Made by a program: the position numbers and the translations under genes. Below the pieces are notes generated by a model. That model was not told the DNA's origin and searched no databases. It saw only the letters and a list, made by a program, of their open reading frames with translations. Below are positions 19,293 through 27,273 of a stretch of DNA of 64,000 nt, piece after piece. The first letter of the stretch is position 1, and each line of letters begins with the position of its first letter. This stretch comes from Nisaea nitritireducens (GTDB lineage: Bacteria; Pseudomonadota; Alphaproteobacteria; Thalassobaculales; Thalassobaculaceae). The DNA is taken from positions 1 through 64,000 of the forward strand of contig NZ_JACZFS010000074.1 in NCBI RefSeq assembly GCF_014904795.1. The letters run 5' to 3'.

Positions 19293-19468
19293 CGTGGGCG
19301 CGCACGGTATGTCACATAAATGCAGGGACAGTTCGGACGAACCCGGCATTTCCTCACGCCAAGGTGACTGGTTGTGCCTCGACCGGTGCGCGACATAGAT
19401 GCGTTGAATACTGTGTCGCGGTTCGCGTTGGTGTTCCGCATTCTACATTCAGGAGCATACTCAGAGCG

Positions 19469-20926
19469 ATGAAAACCGATACCCCCGACCGCCAGACCAT
19501 CGAACAGGATATATCGGCGGATATCTGCGTTATCGGCGGTGGGTCGGGCGGATTATCCGTCGCCGCCGGCGCCGTGCAGATGGGCGCTTCGGTTGTGCTC
19601 TTCGAGCGCGGGCTGATGGGTGGGGACTGCCTCAACTACGGGTGCGTTCCCTCCAAGGCCATCCTTGCGGCCGGCCACGCCGCCGCCACGGCCCGGACGG
19701 CAGGGCGCTTCGGGGTCTCCCTGCCGGCGCCCGAGGTCGATTTCGGCAAGGTCCACGCCCATGTCCGCGACGTGATCGCCGGCATCGAGCCGCATGATTC
19801 CGTCGAACGGTTCGAGGAGCTCGGTGTCCGCGTCATCCAGGCGCAGGCAACTTTCTCGGATGCCCGTACGGTCAGCGGCGGCGGTTTCCGCGTTCGGGCT
19901 CGGCGTTTCGTGATCGCCACCGGGTCCAGCGCCATGATCCCGCCCATCGCCGGTCTCGATAGCGCGCCCTATCTGACCAACGAGACCATCTTCGATCTGA
20001 CCGAGCGGCCGGATCACCTGCTCATCGTCGGCGGCGGTCCGATCGGTTGCGAGCTGGCCGAGGCGCATCGCAATCTCGGCGCGGACGTGACCCTTATCGA
20101 AGCCGCCCGCCTGCTCGGCAATGAAGACGAGGAAGCCGCAGAGGTCCTGCGCGTGCACCTGAAAGAGATCGGCGTCAGCCTTCTCGAAGGCGCAGTGGTG
20201 AAAGAGGTCGCCGGTTCTGAAGGAACTGTCCAGCTGTCCGTCGAGAAGGACGGCAAACAACAAAACGTAGATGGCAGTCACCTTCTGGTCGCAGCCGGTC
20301 GCAGCCCGAATATCAGCGGGCTCGGCCTGGAGGCCGCCGGGATCAAGCATGGCAGGGCCGGGATCGAGGTCGACGCCGGGCTAAAGACCAGCAACCGGAA
20401 GGTCTACGCCATCGGCGATGTCGCGGGCGGCCTGCAATTCACCCATGTCGCCGGTTATCACGCCAGCATCGTGATCCGCAGCGCCCTCTTCCGCATGCCT
20501 GCAAAAGCCGACCACAGCGCCGTGCCGCGCGTTACCTACACGGACCCCGAACTCGCCCATGTCGGCCTGCTGGAGCGGGAGGCGCGCGCACAGCATGGTG
20601 AGAAGCTGCGGGTGCTGAAATGGCCCTATCAGGAGAATGACCGGGCCAGGGCAGAACGCGTCACAGACGGCTTCATCAAGGTGATGACCCTCAAGAACGG
20701 AAAGGTTCTGGGTGCAACCATCGTCGGCAAGAATGCCGGGGACCTGATCCAGACATGGACCATGGTGATCGCCCAGAAGATCAAGATCGGCGCGGTCGCC
20801 TCTTCGATCGTCGCTTACCCTACATTGGGTGAAATCGGCAAGCGGGCCGCCGGATCCTTCTACACGGAGACGCTATTCAGCCCGCGCATACGCAAAATCG
20901 TCCGCTTCCTCGCCGCCTTCGGGTAA
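19469..20926 (+). CDS. Pyridine nucleotide-disulfide oxidoreductase (mercuric reductase/LPD-like)
   Basis: A 485-aa flavoprotein. FAD-binding VIGGGSGGLS (21-30), redox-active disulfide GGDCLNYGCVPSK (Cys54, Cys59), NAD(P)-binding LIVGGGPIGCELAEA and the second FAD motif VYAIGDVAGG are intact. The C-terminal base motif, normally HPTxxE, reads YPTLGE, so the His is Tyr. That makes classic dihydrolipoamide dehydrogenase activity doubtful. No N-terminal metal-binding domain or vicinal C-terminal Cys pair, so it is not MerA. The ATG at 19469 is chosen; 35 upstream codons look noncoding. A histidine kinase follows. Confidence 0.85.
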   Translation: MKTDTPDRQTIEQDISADICVIGGGSGGLSVAAGAVQMGASVVLFERGLMGGDCLNYGCVPSKAILAAGHAAATARTAGRFGVSLPAPEVDFGKVHAHVRDVIAGIEPHDSVERFEELGVRVIQAQATFSDARTVSGGGFRVRARRFVIATGSSAMIPPIAGLDSAPYLTNETIFDLTERPDHLLIVGGGPIGCELAEAHRNLGADVTLIEAARLLGNEDEEAAEVLRVHLKEIGVSLLEGAVVKEVAGSEGTVQLSVEKDGKQQNVDGSHLLVAAGRSPNISGLGLEAAGIKHGRAGIEVDAGLKTSNRKVYAIGDVAGGLQFTHVAGYHASIVIRSALFRMPAKADHSAVPRVTYTDPELAHVGLLEREARAQHGEKLRVLKWPYQENDRARAERVTDGFIKVMTLKNGKVLGATIVGKNAGDLIQTWTMVIAQKIKIGAVASSIVAYPTLGEIGKRAAGSFYTETLFSPRIRKIVRFLAAFG

Positions 20927-20956
20927 GCTTGCCCTGCGGGTTGCGTCGACGGACAT

Positions 20957-22369
20957 GTGTACATGCTGGGCTTTGCCAACAGTCTCTCTTTCCGGCTCCT
21001 GCTGCTGACGGTGTTTTTCATCATGGTGGCGGAGGTGCTGATCTACACCCCGTCGATTTCACGGTACCGGTTGAGCTACCTGCAGGAGAAGCTGGCGGAG
21101 GGCCACCTCGCCGCATTGTCCGTCAAGGCGGCCCCGGACGGTATGGTGACAGAGATGCTGGCGCGCCAGTTGCTGGATCATGTGGACGCCTACAGCGTCG
21201 TGGCAAACGACGAATCCAATTTCATGCCGATGCTTCGGCGTGCCCAGGTTCCGGAGCCCGATATCGCCGTCGATCTCAGAAGCACCGGCGTTCTTACCCT
21301 GATCCTGGATGCGTTCGAGACCCTGGCACAGACCCGCAACCGGATCGTCCGGTTGCACGGCCAGTCTCCGCGAGACCCCGAGGTCTTTGTCACCATGCTG
21401 ATCGACGAGCGGCCGATGCATATGGAGATGCTGGATTTCTCCTGGCGCATCCTCACGCTCTCGGTGGTGATCTCGCTCTTCACCGCAGCCCTTGTCTTCC
21501 TTTCCCTGCGCTGGCTGATGGTGCTTCCCATGCAACGCATCACCAGCAGCATGATTGCCTTCCGCCAACGCCCGGAAGACCCGACTTCCGACCTGCCGGC
21601 CTCCGACCGGCGGGACGAAATCGGCATCGCGGTCCGCGAGCTCGCCGATATGAAGCAGGGTGTCCGCCGGGCATTGCGGCAGAACATGCGACTGGCCACC
21701 CTCGGCACGGCTGTGAACAAGATCAATCACGACCTGCGTAACATGCTGGCCACCGCCACGCTGGTTTCGGACCGTTTCGCCGAGAGCTCCGACCCGTTCG
21801 TCCGCAAGGCGGTCCCGCCCTTCCTCAGGACGATCGACCGGGCAGTCAAACTCTGCTCGGACACTCTGAACTTCACCCAGGAATCGGTCCCCCTGATGAC
21901 CGAACGTGTGACGCTGAAGGCCCTGCTCGACGATATTATCCCGGAATTGAGGACCTCGACTGCGGAAGGCGATTTGGCCATCGAGATCGATGAGCCACCC
22001 GGTGTTCTGGTTACGGTCGACACCGACCAGATTTACCGGATTTTCGCCAACCTGGCCTCGAACGCCTCCCGGGCGGGAGCGACCCGTTTCCACATCGGAT
22101 TCGAGCATGACAGCGGGACGCTGACACTTCTGTTCGAAGATAACGGCCCCGGCATTCCAGAGCCTATCCGCGAAAAACTGTTTTTACCTTTCCAGCTTTC
22201 CGGACATGGCGGCGGCTCCGGGCTCGGGCTGGCAATCGCCCGCGATATTGCACGCGCGCATGGTGGGGCACTTTTCCTGGCCAGTACCGGCGCAATAGGC
22301 AGTAGCTTCCGGCTTGAATTACCCTGCCCGACGACAAGGCGGTCAAGCGATAGCACACGCGCAGCATGA
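20957..22369 (+). CDS. Membrane sensor histidine kinase (orphan)
   Basis: A 470-aa kinase. TM1 is at about 10-30, a periplasmic sensor of about 130 aa follows, TM2 is at about 165-190, then a HAMP-like linker, and a DHp helix with NKINHDLRNML (His258). The ATPase domain has N-box NLASNASRAGA, G1 FEDNGPGIPE and G2 GGGSGLGLAIARDIARAHGG. A GTG at 20957 and an ATG at 20963 are both possible starts. No response regulator is adjacent, so the partner is elsewhere. It follows the disulfide oxidoreductase by 30 nt and may be cotranscribed with it. Confidence 0.88.
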   Translation: MYMLGFANSLSFRLLLLTVFFIMVAEVLIYTPSISRYRLSYLQEKLAEGHLAALSVKAAPDGMVTEMLARQLLDHVDAYSVVANDESNFMPMLRRAQVPEPDIAVDLRSTGVLTLILDAFETLAQTRNRIVRLHGQSPRDPEVFVTMLIDERPMHMEMLDFSWRILTLSVVISLFTAALVFLSLRWLMVLPMQRITSSMIAFRQRPEDPTSDLPASDRRDEIGIAVRELADMKQGVRRALRQNMRLATLGTAVNKINHDLRNMLATATLVSDRFAESSDPFVRKAVPPFLRTIDRAVKLCSDTLNFTQESVPLMTERVTLKALLDDIIPELRTSTAEGDLAIEIDEPPGVLVTVDTDQIYRIFANLASNASRAGATRFHIGFEHDSGTLTLLFEDNGPGIPEPIREKLFLPFQLSGHGGGSGLGLAIARDIARAHGGALFLASTGAIGSSFRLELPCPTTRRSSDSTRAA

Positions 22370-22479
22370 TGACTCACGCCGAGCCGCTTCCACCCGGCGG
22401 CCGAAACCGTTAGTGTTGGGTCAGTCATAGCCACCGGATCGATCACAGATCCCTTGACTGGCACGGACCGGAGCATCGG

Positions 22480-23208
22480 ATGCAAAGCATTTCGGGAGAA
22501 AATAGCGCACCCGCAGCGACCGGCTCGCCGTGCGATGATTGCAATATTCGCGATCTCGCCATCTGCGGCGCGCTCCGGGCGGATGAAGTGCAGCGCCTTA
22601 CAGGCATACTCTCCTCGGTTGAATTGGCGGCAGGCGATCCGATCGTCGATGAAGGTGAGCCGGCGGACTATGTTTATACACTGACGGGGGGAACCGTCCG
22701 TCTCTACAAACTGCTGGCCGATGGCCGCCGCTCCGTAACAGGGTTCCTCTTCCCAGGCGATTTTCTCGGCGTGTCCTATCGCGACGCTTATGGCTTCGGC
22801 GCCGAGGCGATAACACCCACGACGCTCTGCCGGTTCCCGCGTCCTCAACTCGAAGCCCTGCTTCGGGAAATTCCCACGCTTGAGCATCGGCTGTTCGCCC
22901 GCGCGTCCGAGGAAATGAGCCTGATGCAGGAGCAGATCGTCCTGCTTGGCCGGAAGACCGCAGCGGAACGCGTTGCCTCCTTCTTCCGGGGCCTTTCGGC
23001 CCGGCAGGTGAAGCGCCATTTGCCCGCAAATCCGGTTTCCGTGCCCATGACCCGGACGGACATCGCGGATTATCTCGGCCTGACCACGGAAACGGTCAGC
23101 CGGACTATTACCAACTTAAAGAAAAAGAAGCTTATTTCCGTCGAGCACGGGTCCCGGGTCCGGATCGAGGATGAAGAGCTGCTCGACGAACTCGCCGAAG
23201 CCCTTTAG
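22480..23208 (+). CDS. Crp/Fnr-family regulator, FnrN-type with Fe-S cysteines
   Basis: A 242-aa regulator. Cys18, Cys21 and Cys29 form a C-x2-C-x7-C motif, and Cys117 could be the fourth ligand of an O2-labile [4Fe-4S] cluster, as in FnrN/FixK-type proteins. The cyclic-nucleotide-like beta-roll covers about 40-130. A dimerisation helix follows, and the HTH reads RTDIADYLGLTTETVSRTI, with E-xx-SR contacting TTGAT half-sites. It probably switches on micro-oxic or anaerobic genes. Whether it controls the formate dehydrogenase region is untested; I found no clear TTGAT-N4-ATCAA site there. Confidence 0.9.
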   Translation: MQSISGENSAPAATGSPCDDCNIRDLAICGALRADEVQRLTGILSSVELAAGDPIVDEGEPADYVYTLTGGTVRLYKLLADGRRSVTGFLFPGDFLGVSYRDAYGFGAEAITPTTLCRFPRPQLEALLREIPTLEHRLFARASEEMSLMQEQIVLLGRKTAAERVASFFRGLSARQVKRHLPANPVSVPMTRTDIADYLGLTTETVSRTITNLKKKKLISVEHGSRVRIEDEELLDELAEAL

Positions 23209-23235
23209 CACCACACTCTTTGGCGCTGGAGCCCT

Positions 23236-23742
23236 TTACCGGCGGAGCGAGGAGATCGGCTCGACAGGGCGCGGCTCCAGATCCCACGGGAAGTGAATCC
23301 AGGTATCCTGACTGACCTCGGTCACGAAAGTGTCGACCAGCGGCCGGCCGGCCGGCTTGGCATAAACCGTCGCAAAATGAGCTTGTGGCAACATGGCCCG
23401 CACAGCCTTCGCGGTCTCCCCGGTATCAACCAGATCGTCAACGATCAGCCAGCCGGTGCCGTCACCCGCGATGTCGCATTTTTTCATCATGCGGATGGTG
23501 CCACGCTCCTTGTCGGAGCCATCGACCCCGTAGGACGCGGCGCTGACCGTGTCGATAATCCGGATATTGAGCTCGCGGGCGACAACGGCGGCCGGGACGA
23601 GGCCGCCGCGCGTGATGGCAACAATCCCGTCGAATGGACCGACTTCCGTCAGCCGCCAGGCCAAAGCCTTTGCGGTTCGGTGAAGCTCTTCCCAGCTGAC
23701 CGGGAAGGACTTGTTGAAAGAAGCCTGTTCATCACTCGGCAT
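23236..23742 (-). CDS. gpt: Xanthine phosphoribosyltransferase
   Basis: A 168-aa type I phosphoribosyltransferase that makes XMP/GMP from xanthine or guanine and PRPP. The PRPP-binding motif is WLIVDDLVDTGETAKAV, and an early VAITRGGLVPAAVVAREL segment matches Gpt. IHFPWDLEPRP near the C terminus is the usual E. coli-type Gpt ending, with Trp contacting the purine. Convergent with the Fnr-type gene. The xanthine rather than hypoxanthine preference is from family resemblance. Confidence 0.93.
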   Translation of the reverse strand: MPSDEQASFNKSFPVSWEELHRTAKALAWRLTEVGPFDGIVAITRGGLVPAAVVARELNIRIIDTVSAASYGVDGSDKERGTIRMMKKCDIAGDGTGWLIVDDLVDTGETAKAVRAMLPQAHFATVYAKPAGRPLVDTFVTEVSQDTWIHFPWDLEPRPVEPISSLRR

Positions 23743-23914
23743 GGCACGTACCCATCAACGTCACATTGAGATGCGGCGACATAGCGCGACCGGCCGCATT
23801 CCGCAACGCTGAATGCCCTGACCGTATTGCTAATAACCCGCCCGGACCGATAATTGTGCCGCCCTCGATCTGTCTGACGAACGGCGCCTGGAGCCAGGCG
23901 GATACATTTGGCGT

Positions 23915-23953
23915 ATGAAAAAAGCGCCGCCCGAAGATCGGACGGCGCTTTTC
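23915..23953 (-). terminator. Intrinsic terminator after the lipoprotein gene
   Basis: AAAGCGCCG (23921-23929) pairs with CGGCGCTTT (23943-23951). Read on the minus strand the stem ends in TTTTTT. It lies just after the stop of the gene at 23974. Confidence 0.85.
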
Positions 23954-23973
23954 TTATCTTTTATTTGCTGGCC

Positions 23974-25173
23974 CTAGCGGACGAACAAACGAACTTCATT
24001 GCCCGTCGTATCGCTGGCCGTGGTCGCCGACAGAGCCACCCGGCTCGGCGGCAGCCCCATATCGGTCAAGGCACGAAGGACATCCTGCGCATTCTTCCGT
24101 GCCTTGCTGGTATCGAGCGCAGCCTGCGCCGAGGAACCGCTGGACGGAGAAACCGCCACAAGGTCGAAAGACGCATCCGGGCGGCGTTCCAGGGCCCGGC
24201 TGACGGCAGTGTAGAGCGCCTGCTGGTAGTTCACGTTGCTCCGGTCGAACCGGATAACCACCAGCGGCCGCCGGGATCCGGTGGCAGAACTCAGACCGCG
24301 TGTCGGCGCGATCGGCGTCGCTGTCGCTGTGGCACCGCCAATCCCGTAAGTCCGGGAAGCGAGGCTGGTACCGAAGAACTCACCGTTCTTGATGGCCAGA
24401 GCCAGCGTGTTCAGATCGTTCCGTTCGGTCGCCACATAACGGCTCTGGCGGCGGATATCGTCGCTCAGCTCGGTCAGCAAACGGTCAACCAGAACAACAG
24501 TCCTGTTGACGTCATCCTCGAGAATTTCGAGCTGGCGATGATCCTCGTCGACGGCGCCGGAAAGCCCGAAGGCGGCCCGTGTGGCGTCGAGCAGGTAGGT
24601 CGACAGCGCGGCATCGGCCGCGACGCGGTTCGAAAGGTCGTTCATATCGCCGATATCGGCATTCACCTGTTCGAGCAAACGCTGCGATTCGTTCCAGGAG
24701 GTGACCAGCATCGGGTTACCCGGCGTGGTACCGACCTGCAACCGCGAGCGGATCGTCGCAACGGACTGATGATAGACCTGCGCATTGCCGATTGTCCGCT
24801 GACGGACGTTCTGCAGGTCGCCGTTATGGCTCCGTATGGATTCCTGCAAACGCCGGAGATCGTCCCGGAGCTGCACCACCTTGTTACCGACAAAGGTGCC
24901 GGTAGCGGCCCCTGGTCTAGGTGGCTGGACCTCGAAGTTTGTGTTGTTCAGACTAAGCGGCTGTTGTCCATTTGCACTCAGCGGCTGGGCCGAAAGTTCG
25001 CCGGCAGACGGCTGAATCGCCACCTGAGAAGGCGCTTGCCCGGAAGTCTGAGCGGCTCCGGCGGGAGCTTCGCCTGAAAGGCTCGGCCACAATGCATCGG
25101 ATGAGAAAGAACAGCCCCCAAGAAGGAGAACCATTGCGCCCAGGACAACGAGCGACGAGCGATTAAGAATCAT
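23974..25173 (-). CDS. Outer-membrane-type lipoprotein with coiled coil and OmpA-like C-terminal region
   Basis: A 399-aa protein with a lipobox, VLLLGGC followed by SFSS (Cys about 21), so it should be lipidated and periplasm-facing. A Pro/Gln/Ala-rich linker runs to about 90. A long helical region (about 100-270, rich in QLRDDLRRLQESI-type heptads) follows. The last 100 aa (VVIRFDRSNVNYQQALYTAVSRALER ... NAQDVLRALTDMGLP) have the order of an OmpA/Pal-like domain: strand, repeated-substrate helix, and the S-xx-RAxxVxxxLxxxG motif in degenerate form. It could tether the envelope to peptidoglycan. I do not recognise a named family. Confidence 0.7.
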   Translation of the reverse strand: MILNRSSLVVLGAMVLLLGGCSFSSDALWPSLSGEAPAGAAQTSGQAPSQVAIQPSAGELSAQPLSANGQQPLSLNNTNFEVQPPRPGAATGTFVGNKVVQLRDDLRRLQESIRSHNGDLQNVRQRTIGNAQVYHQSVATIRSRLQVGTTPGNPMLVTSWNESQRLLEQVNADIGDMNDLSNRVAADAALSTYLLDATRAAFGLSGAVDEDHRQLEILEDDVNRTVVLVDRLLTELSDDIRRQSRYVATERNDLNTLALAIKNGEFFGTSLASRTYGIGGATATATPIAPTRGLSSATGSRRPLVVIRFDRSNVNYQQALYTAVSRALERRPDASFDLVAVSPSSGSSAQAALDTSKARKNAQDVLRALTDMGLPPSRVALSATTASDTTGNEVRLFVR

Positions 25174-25463
25174 AGGACGCTGTCACCTTGTAAATAGGTG
25201 TTATGTTTGCCGCGGTTTCAGGTAGATCCGTCCGACCGACCAATGCCGACCCCCCTAGCAATGAGCCCCGGCGATCCGCCCTTTCGGGTAGGAGTCCCCG
25301 CCTCCGTCCACCCCCGACCGGTACGGGTTAAAGACGGTGGAAGAAGCTTGCCGACGCAGTCCCCCACTGATGGTATCCGCAAGCCGCGAAATTCGTAGGG
25401 ATAGTAACCAATGCCAATCAGGCCTACAAGTTGTTTTGCCAGACGATTCCGTAAGATAAGCGC
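25174..25463. other. Noncoding stretch, possibly structured RNA
   Basis: About 290 bases with no supportable gene. Open frames on both strands lack the third-position GC bias of the neighbours. CGCGGTTT (25211-25218) can pair with AAGCCGCG (25381-25388), one G.U, closing a 178-nt GC-rich segment that holds smaller hairpins such as CCCTTTCGGG. It could be a small RNA (6S-like length) or the 5' leader of the lipoprotein gene on the minus strand. I cannot match it to a family. Confidence 0.3.
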
Positions 25464-25492
25464 TTGCGTTTCCAAATCGGCTTGAGTATGTT
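25464..25492 (+). promoter_or_regulatory. Possible promoter of tRNA-Arg
   Basis: TTGCGT (25464-25469) and TATGTT (25487-25492) are spaced by 17 nt and end 34 nt before the tRNA. Reasonable but not strong. Confidence 0.4.
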
Positions 25493-25526
25493 CCGGCCTC
25501 CTTCGGGAGCGACATGCTTCCCAGGG

Positions 25527-25603
25527 GCGCCCGTAGCTCAGCTGGATAGAGTGCTTGACTACGAATCAAGAGGTCGGGAGTTCGAATCTTCCCGGGCGCG
25601 CCA
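25527..25603 (+). tRNA. tRNA-Arg (anticodon ACG)
   Basis: A complete 77-nt cloverleaf. Acceptor GCGCCCG pairs with CGGGCGC near the 3' end, followed by discriminator G and an encoded CCA. The D-arm contains AGCTCAGCTGGATAGAG, the anticodon stem is CTTGA/TCAAG with loop CTACGAA and anticodon ACG at 25561-25563, and the T-arm has GTTCGAATC. ACG is converted to ICG and reads CGU, CGC and CGA. No attachment-site duplication or integrase is seen nearby. Confidence 0.98.
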
Positions 25604-25756
25604 TCTCCCAGTATTCCCCCAGAATTCCCCTGTATGTAAGAGCGTCGACATCGCCCTTCCGTTGCCTGTTTTCATCGGCGCCGGGCAAGTAAACTGAATA
25701 AAAACCATTCCCGCACTATATAGCTCTCAGAACGCACAGGAGCTTGAACGCGATAG

Positions 25757-26263
25757 ATGACAAATATTTCAAAAGAAGTCCTGCGCGCCCTTCGAGTGAT
25801 GGTCGTGGAAGATGACCAGCCGACACGGCGGCTCATACGAACGTTCCTGGAACATCTTCTCTTTGACGATGTCACTGAACGCGAGAACGGTGAAATTGCC
25901 CTGAAGGACCTGACCAGGCGGCATTACGATCTGATCGTCACCGATCTTGAGATGCAACCGATGAACGGATGGGACTTCCTGCATCATATACGCCACGATC
26001 CGAACGTCACGAATCCCTATGTTCCGGTCATTCTCGTTACCCAGCATGCAAGCAGGGAATCGGTCCTGAGGGCCCGGGATGACGGCGCGAGTGCGTTTGT
26101 CGCCAAGCCGGTCGATTTCAAGAATCTGCAGCGGACAATCATGTCAGTGCTTTCCGACGCCCGCCCTTATGTAAAGTCGGGCGGTTATGCCGGGCCGGAT
26201 CGCCGCCGGCAGGACAAGCTCCCGAAAAACGGCAAATATCAGCGCGACGACGACTACAATTGA
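25757..26263 (+). CDS. CheY-like response regulator, stand-alone receiver
   Basis: A 168-aa protein with one receiver domain (about 12-135). The acidic pair VVEDD (Glu18-Asp20), phospho-acceptor Asp63 in DLIVTDLEMQ, Thr in ILVTQHAS and Lys in FVAKPVD are all present. The C-terminal tail is short and basic, with GPDRRRQDK and no DNA-binding or enzymatic domain. GPDRRR-type tails recur in alphaproteobacterial receivers. The gene has no adjacent kinase. It may serve motility or a phosphorelay. Confidence 0.9.
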   Translation: MTNISKEVLRALRVMVVEDDQPTRRLIRTFLEHLLFDDVTERENGEIALKDLTRRHYDLIVTDLEMQPMNGWDFLHHIRHDPNVTNPYVPVILVTQHASRESVLRARDDGASAFVAKPVDFKNLQRTIMSVLSDARPYVKSGGYAGPDRRRQDKLPKNGKYQRDDDYN

Positions 26264-26275
26264 TAATGCCTCATG

Positions 26276-27259
26276 TTAAGGCACCAGGACCGCCGCCCCC
26301 TGAAGCCGACCGTCCCGCAAATCGGACAAGGCGGAATTAGCCTCTTCAAGAGGATAGGTTTGCGTTGTCGTTCGAACAGGCACCTGAGGCGCCAATTCCA
26401 GAAAATCGATTGCATCCTGCCTCGTCAGATTGGCAACCGAGACAATCGTCTTCTCACGCCAGAGGATATCGTAGGGAAATTGCGGAATGTCGGACATATG
26501 AATACCGCCGCAAACCACCGTTCCGCCGGGCCGAATCGCCCGTAACGCAAGCGGCACGAGGTCGCCGACCGGCGCAAACAGGATCGCGGCATCCAGCTCC
26601 TCCGGCGGCAGCTCCGTCGAATCGCCCGCCCAGACGGCGCCGAGCGATAGCGCAAATTCCTTTGCCGCCTCGTCTCCCGGCCGCACAAAACCGTAGATCT
26701 CCCGGCCCTGCCAGAGAGCGACCTGAATCAAAATGTGGGCGGCGGCACCGAATCCGTAGAGGCCGAGACGCTTGCCTGCGCCGGCCATCCGCAGACAGCG
26801 ATAACCGATCAGACCGGCGCAGAGCAGCGGTGCCGCCTCCGCATCGGAATAAAAGTCCGGCAAAGGAAAGCAATAGCGCGCGTCAGCAACGAGATACTCG
26901 GCATAGCCGCCATCCAGCGTGTAGCCGGTAAATCGCGCATCAGGACAAAGGTTTTCCTGACCCTCCCGGCAATAACGGCACGCGCCGCAGGTCCAGCCGA
27001 GCCACGGAACCCCGACCCGGCCGCCGATATGCATTCCCGTCACGCCGGGCCCCGTTGCTTCGACTGTCCCGACCACTTCATGCCCCGGAATCACACCGGG
27101 CTTCGGATCGGGCAGATCGCCATCGACCACATGCAGATCGGTCCGGCAGACGCCACAGGCGCGGATCCGCACCAGCACCTCCCCCGGCCCCGGTTCCGGC
27201 CTCGGCCGCTCGACCGGTTCCAGCAGGCCATCGGCACCGTCAAATTGCATAGCGCGCAT
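26276..27259 (-). CDS. Zinc-dependent alcohol dehydrogenase (AdhP/AdhA-like)
   Basis: A 327-aa medium-chain dehydrogenase/reductase. Catalytic zinc ligands fall in ACGVCRTDLHV and GHEVVGTVEATGPGV. The structural zinc loop, CGACRYCREGQENLC, has four Cys. The nucleotide-binding turn reads LYGFGAAAHI, not GxGxxG, as in a known ADH subgroup. The ATG at 27259 (MRAMQF) is preferred to a longer frame reaching aceK. It lies 14 nt after aceK, so they are likely cotranscribed. Substrate uncertain. Confidence 0.88.
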   Translation of the reverse strand: MRAMQFDGADGLLEPVERPRPEPGPGEVLVRIRACGVCRTDLHVVDGDLPDPKPGVIPGHEVVGTVEATGPGVTGMHIGGRVGVPWLGWTCGACRYCREGQENLCPDARFTGYTLDGGYAEYLVADARYCFPLPDFYSDAEAAPLLCAGLIGYRCLRMAGAGKRLGLYGFGAAAHILIQVALWQGREIYGFVRPGDEAAKEFALSLGAVWAGDSTELPPEELDAAILFAPVGDLVPLALRAIRPGGTVVCGGIHMSDIPQFPYDILWREKTIVSVANLTRQDAIDFLELAPQVPVRTTTQTYPLEEANSALSDLRDGRLQGAAVLVP

Positions 27260-27273
27260 ACTGCGTCTCCAGA

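Noticed and set aside
25218-25475. Open frame on the minus strand in the gap before tRNA-Arg
   Set aside because: Weak third-position GC bias compared with true genes here, TTG start, no recognisable motif; the region is better treated as noncoding.
25527-25603. Integration site of a mobile element at tRNA-Arg
   Set aside because: No integrase, no duplicated tRNA 3' end and no compositional shift in the genes that follow.
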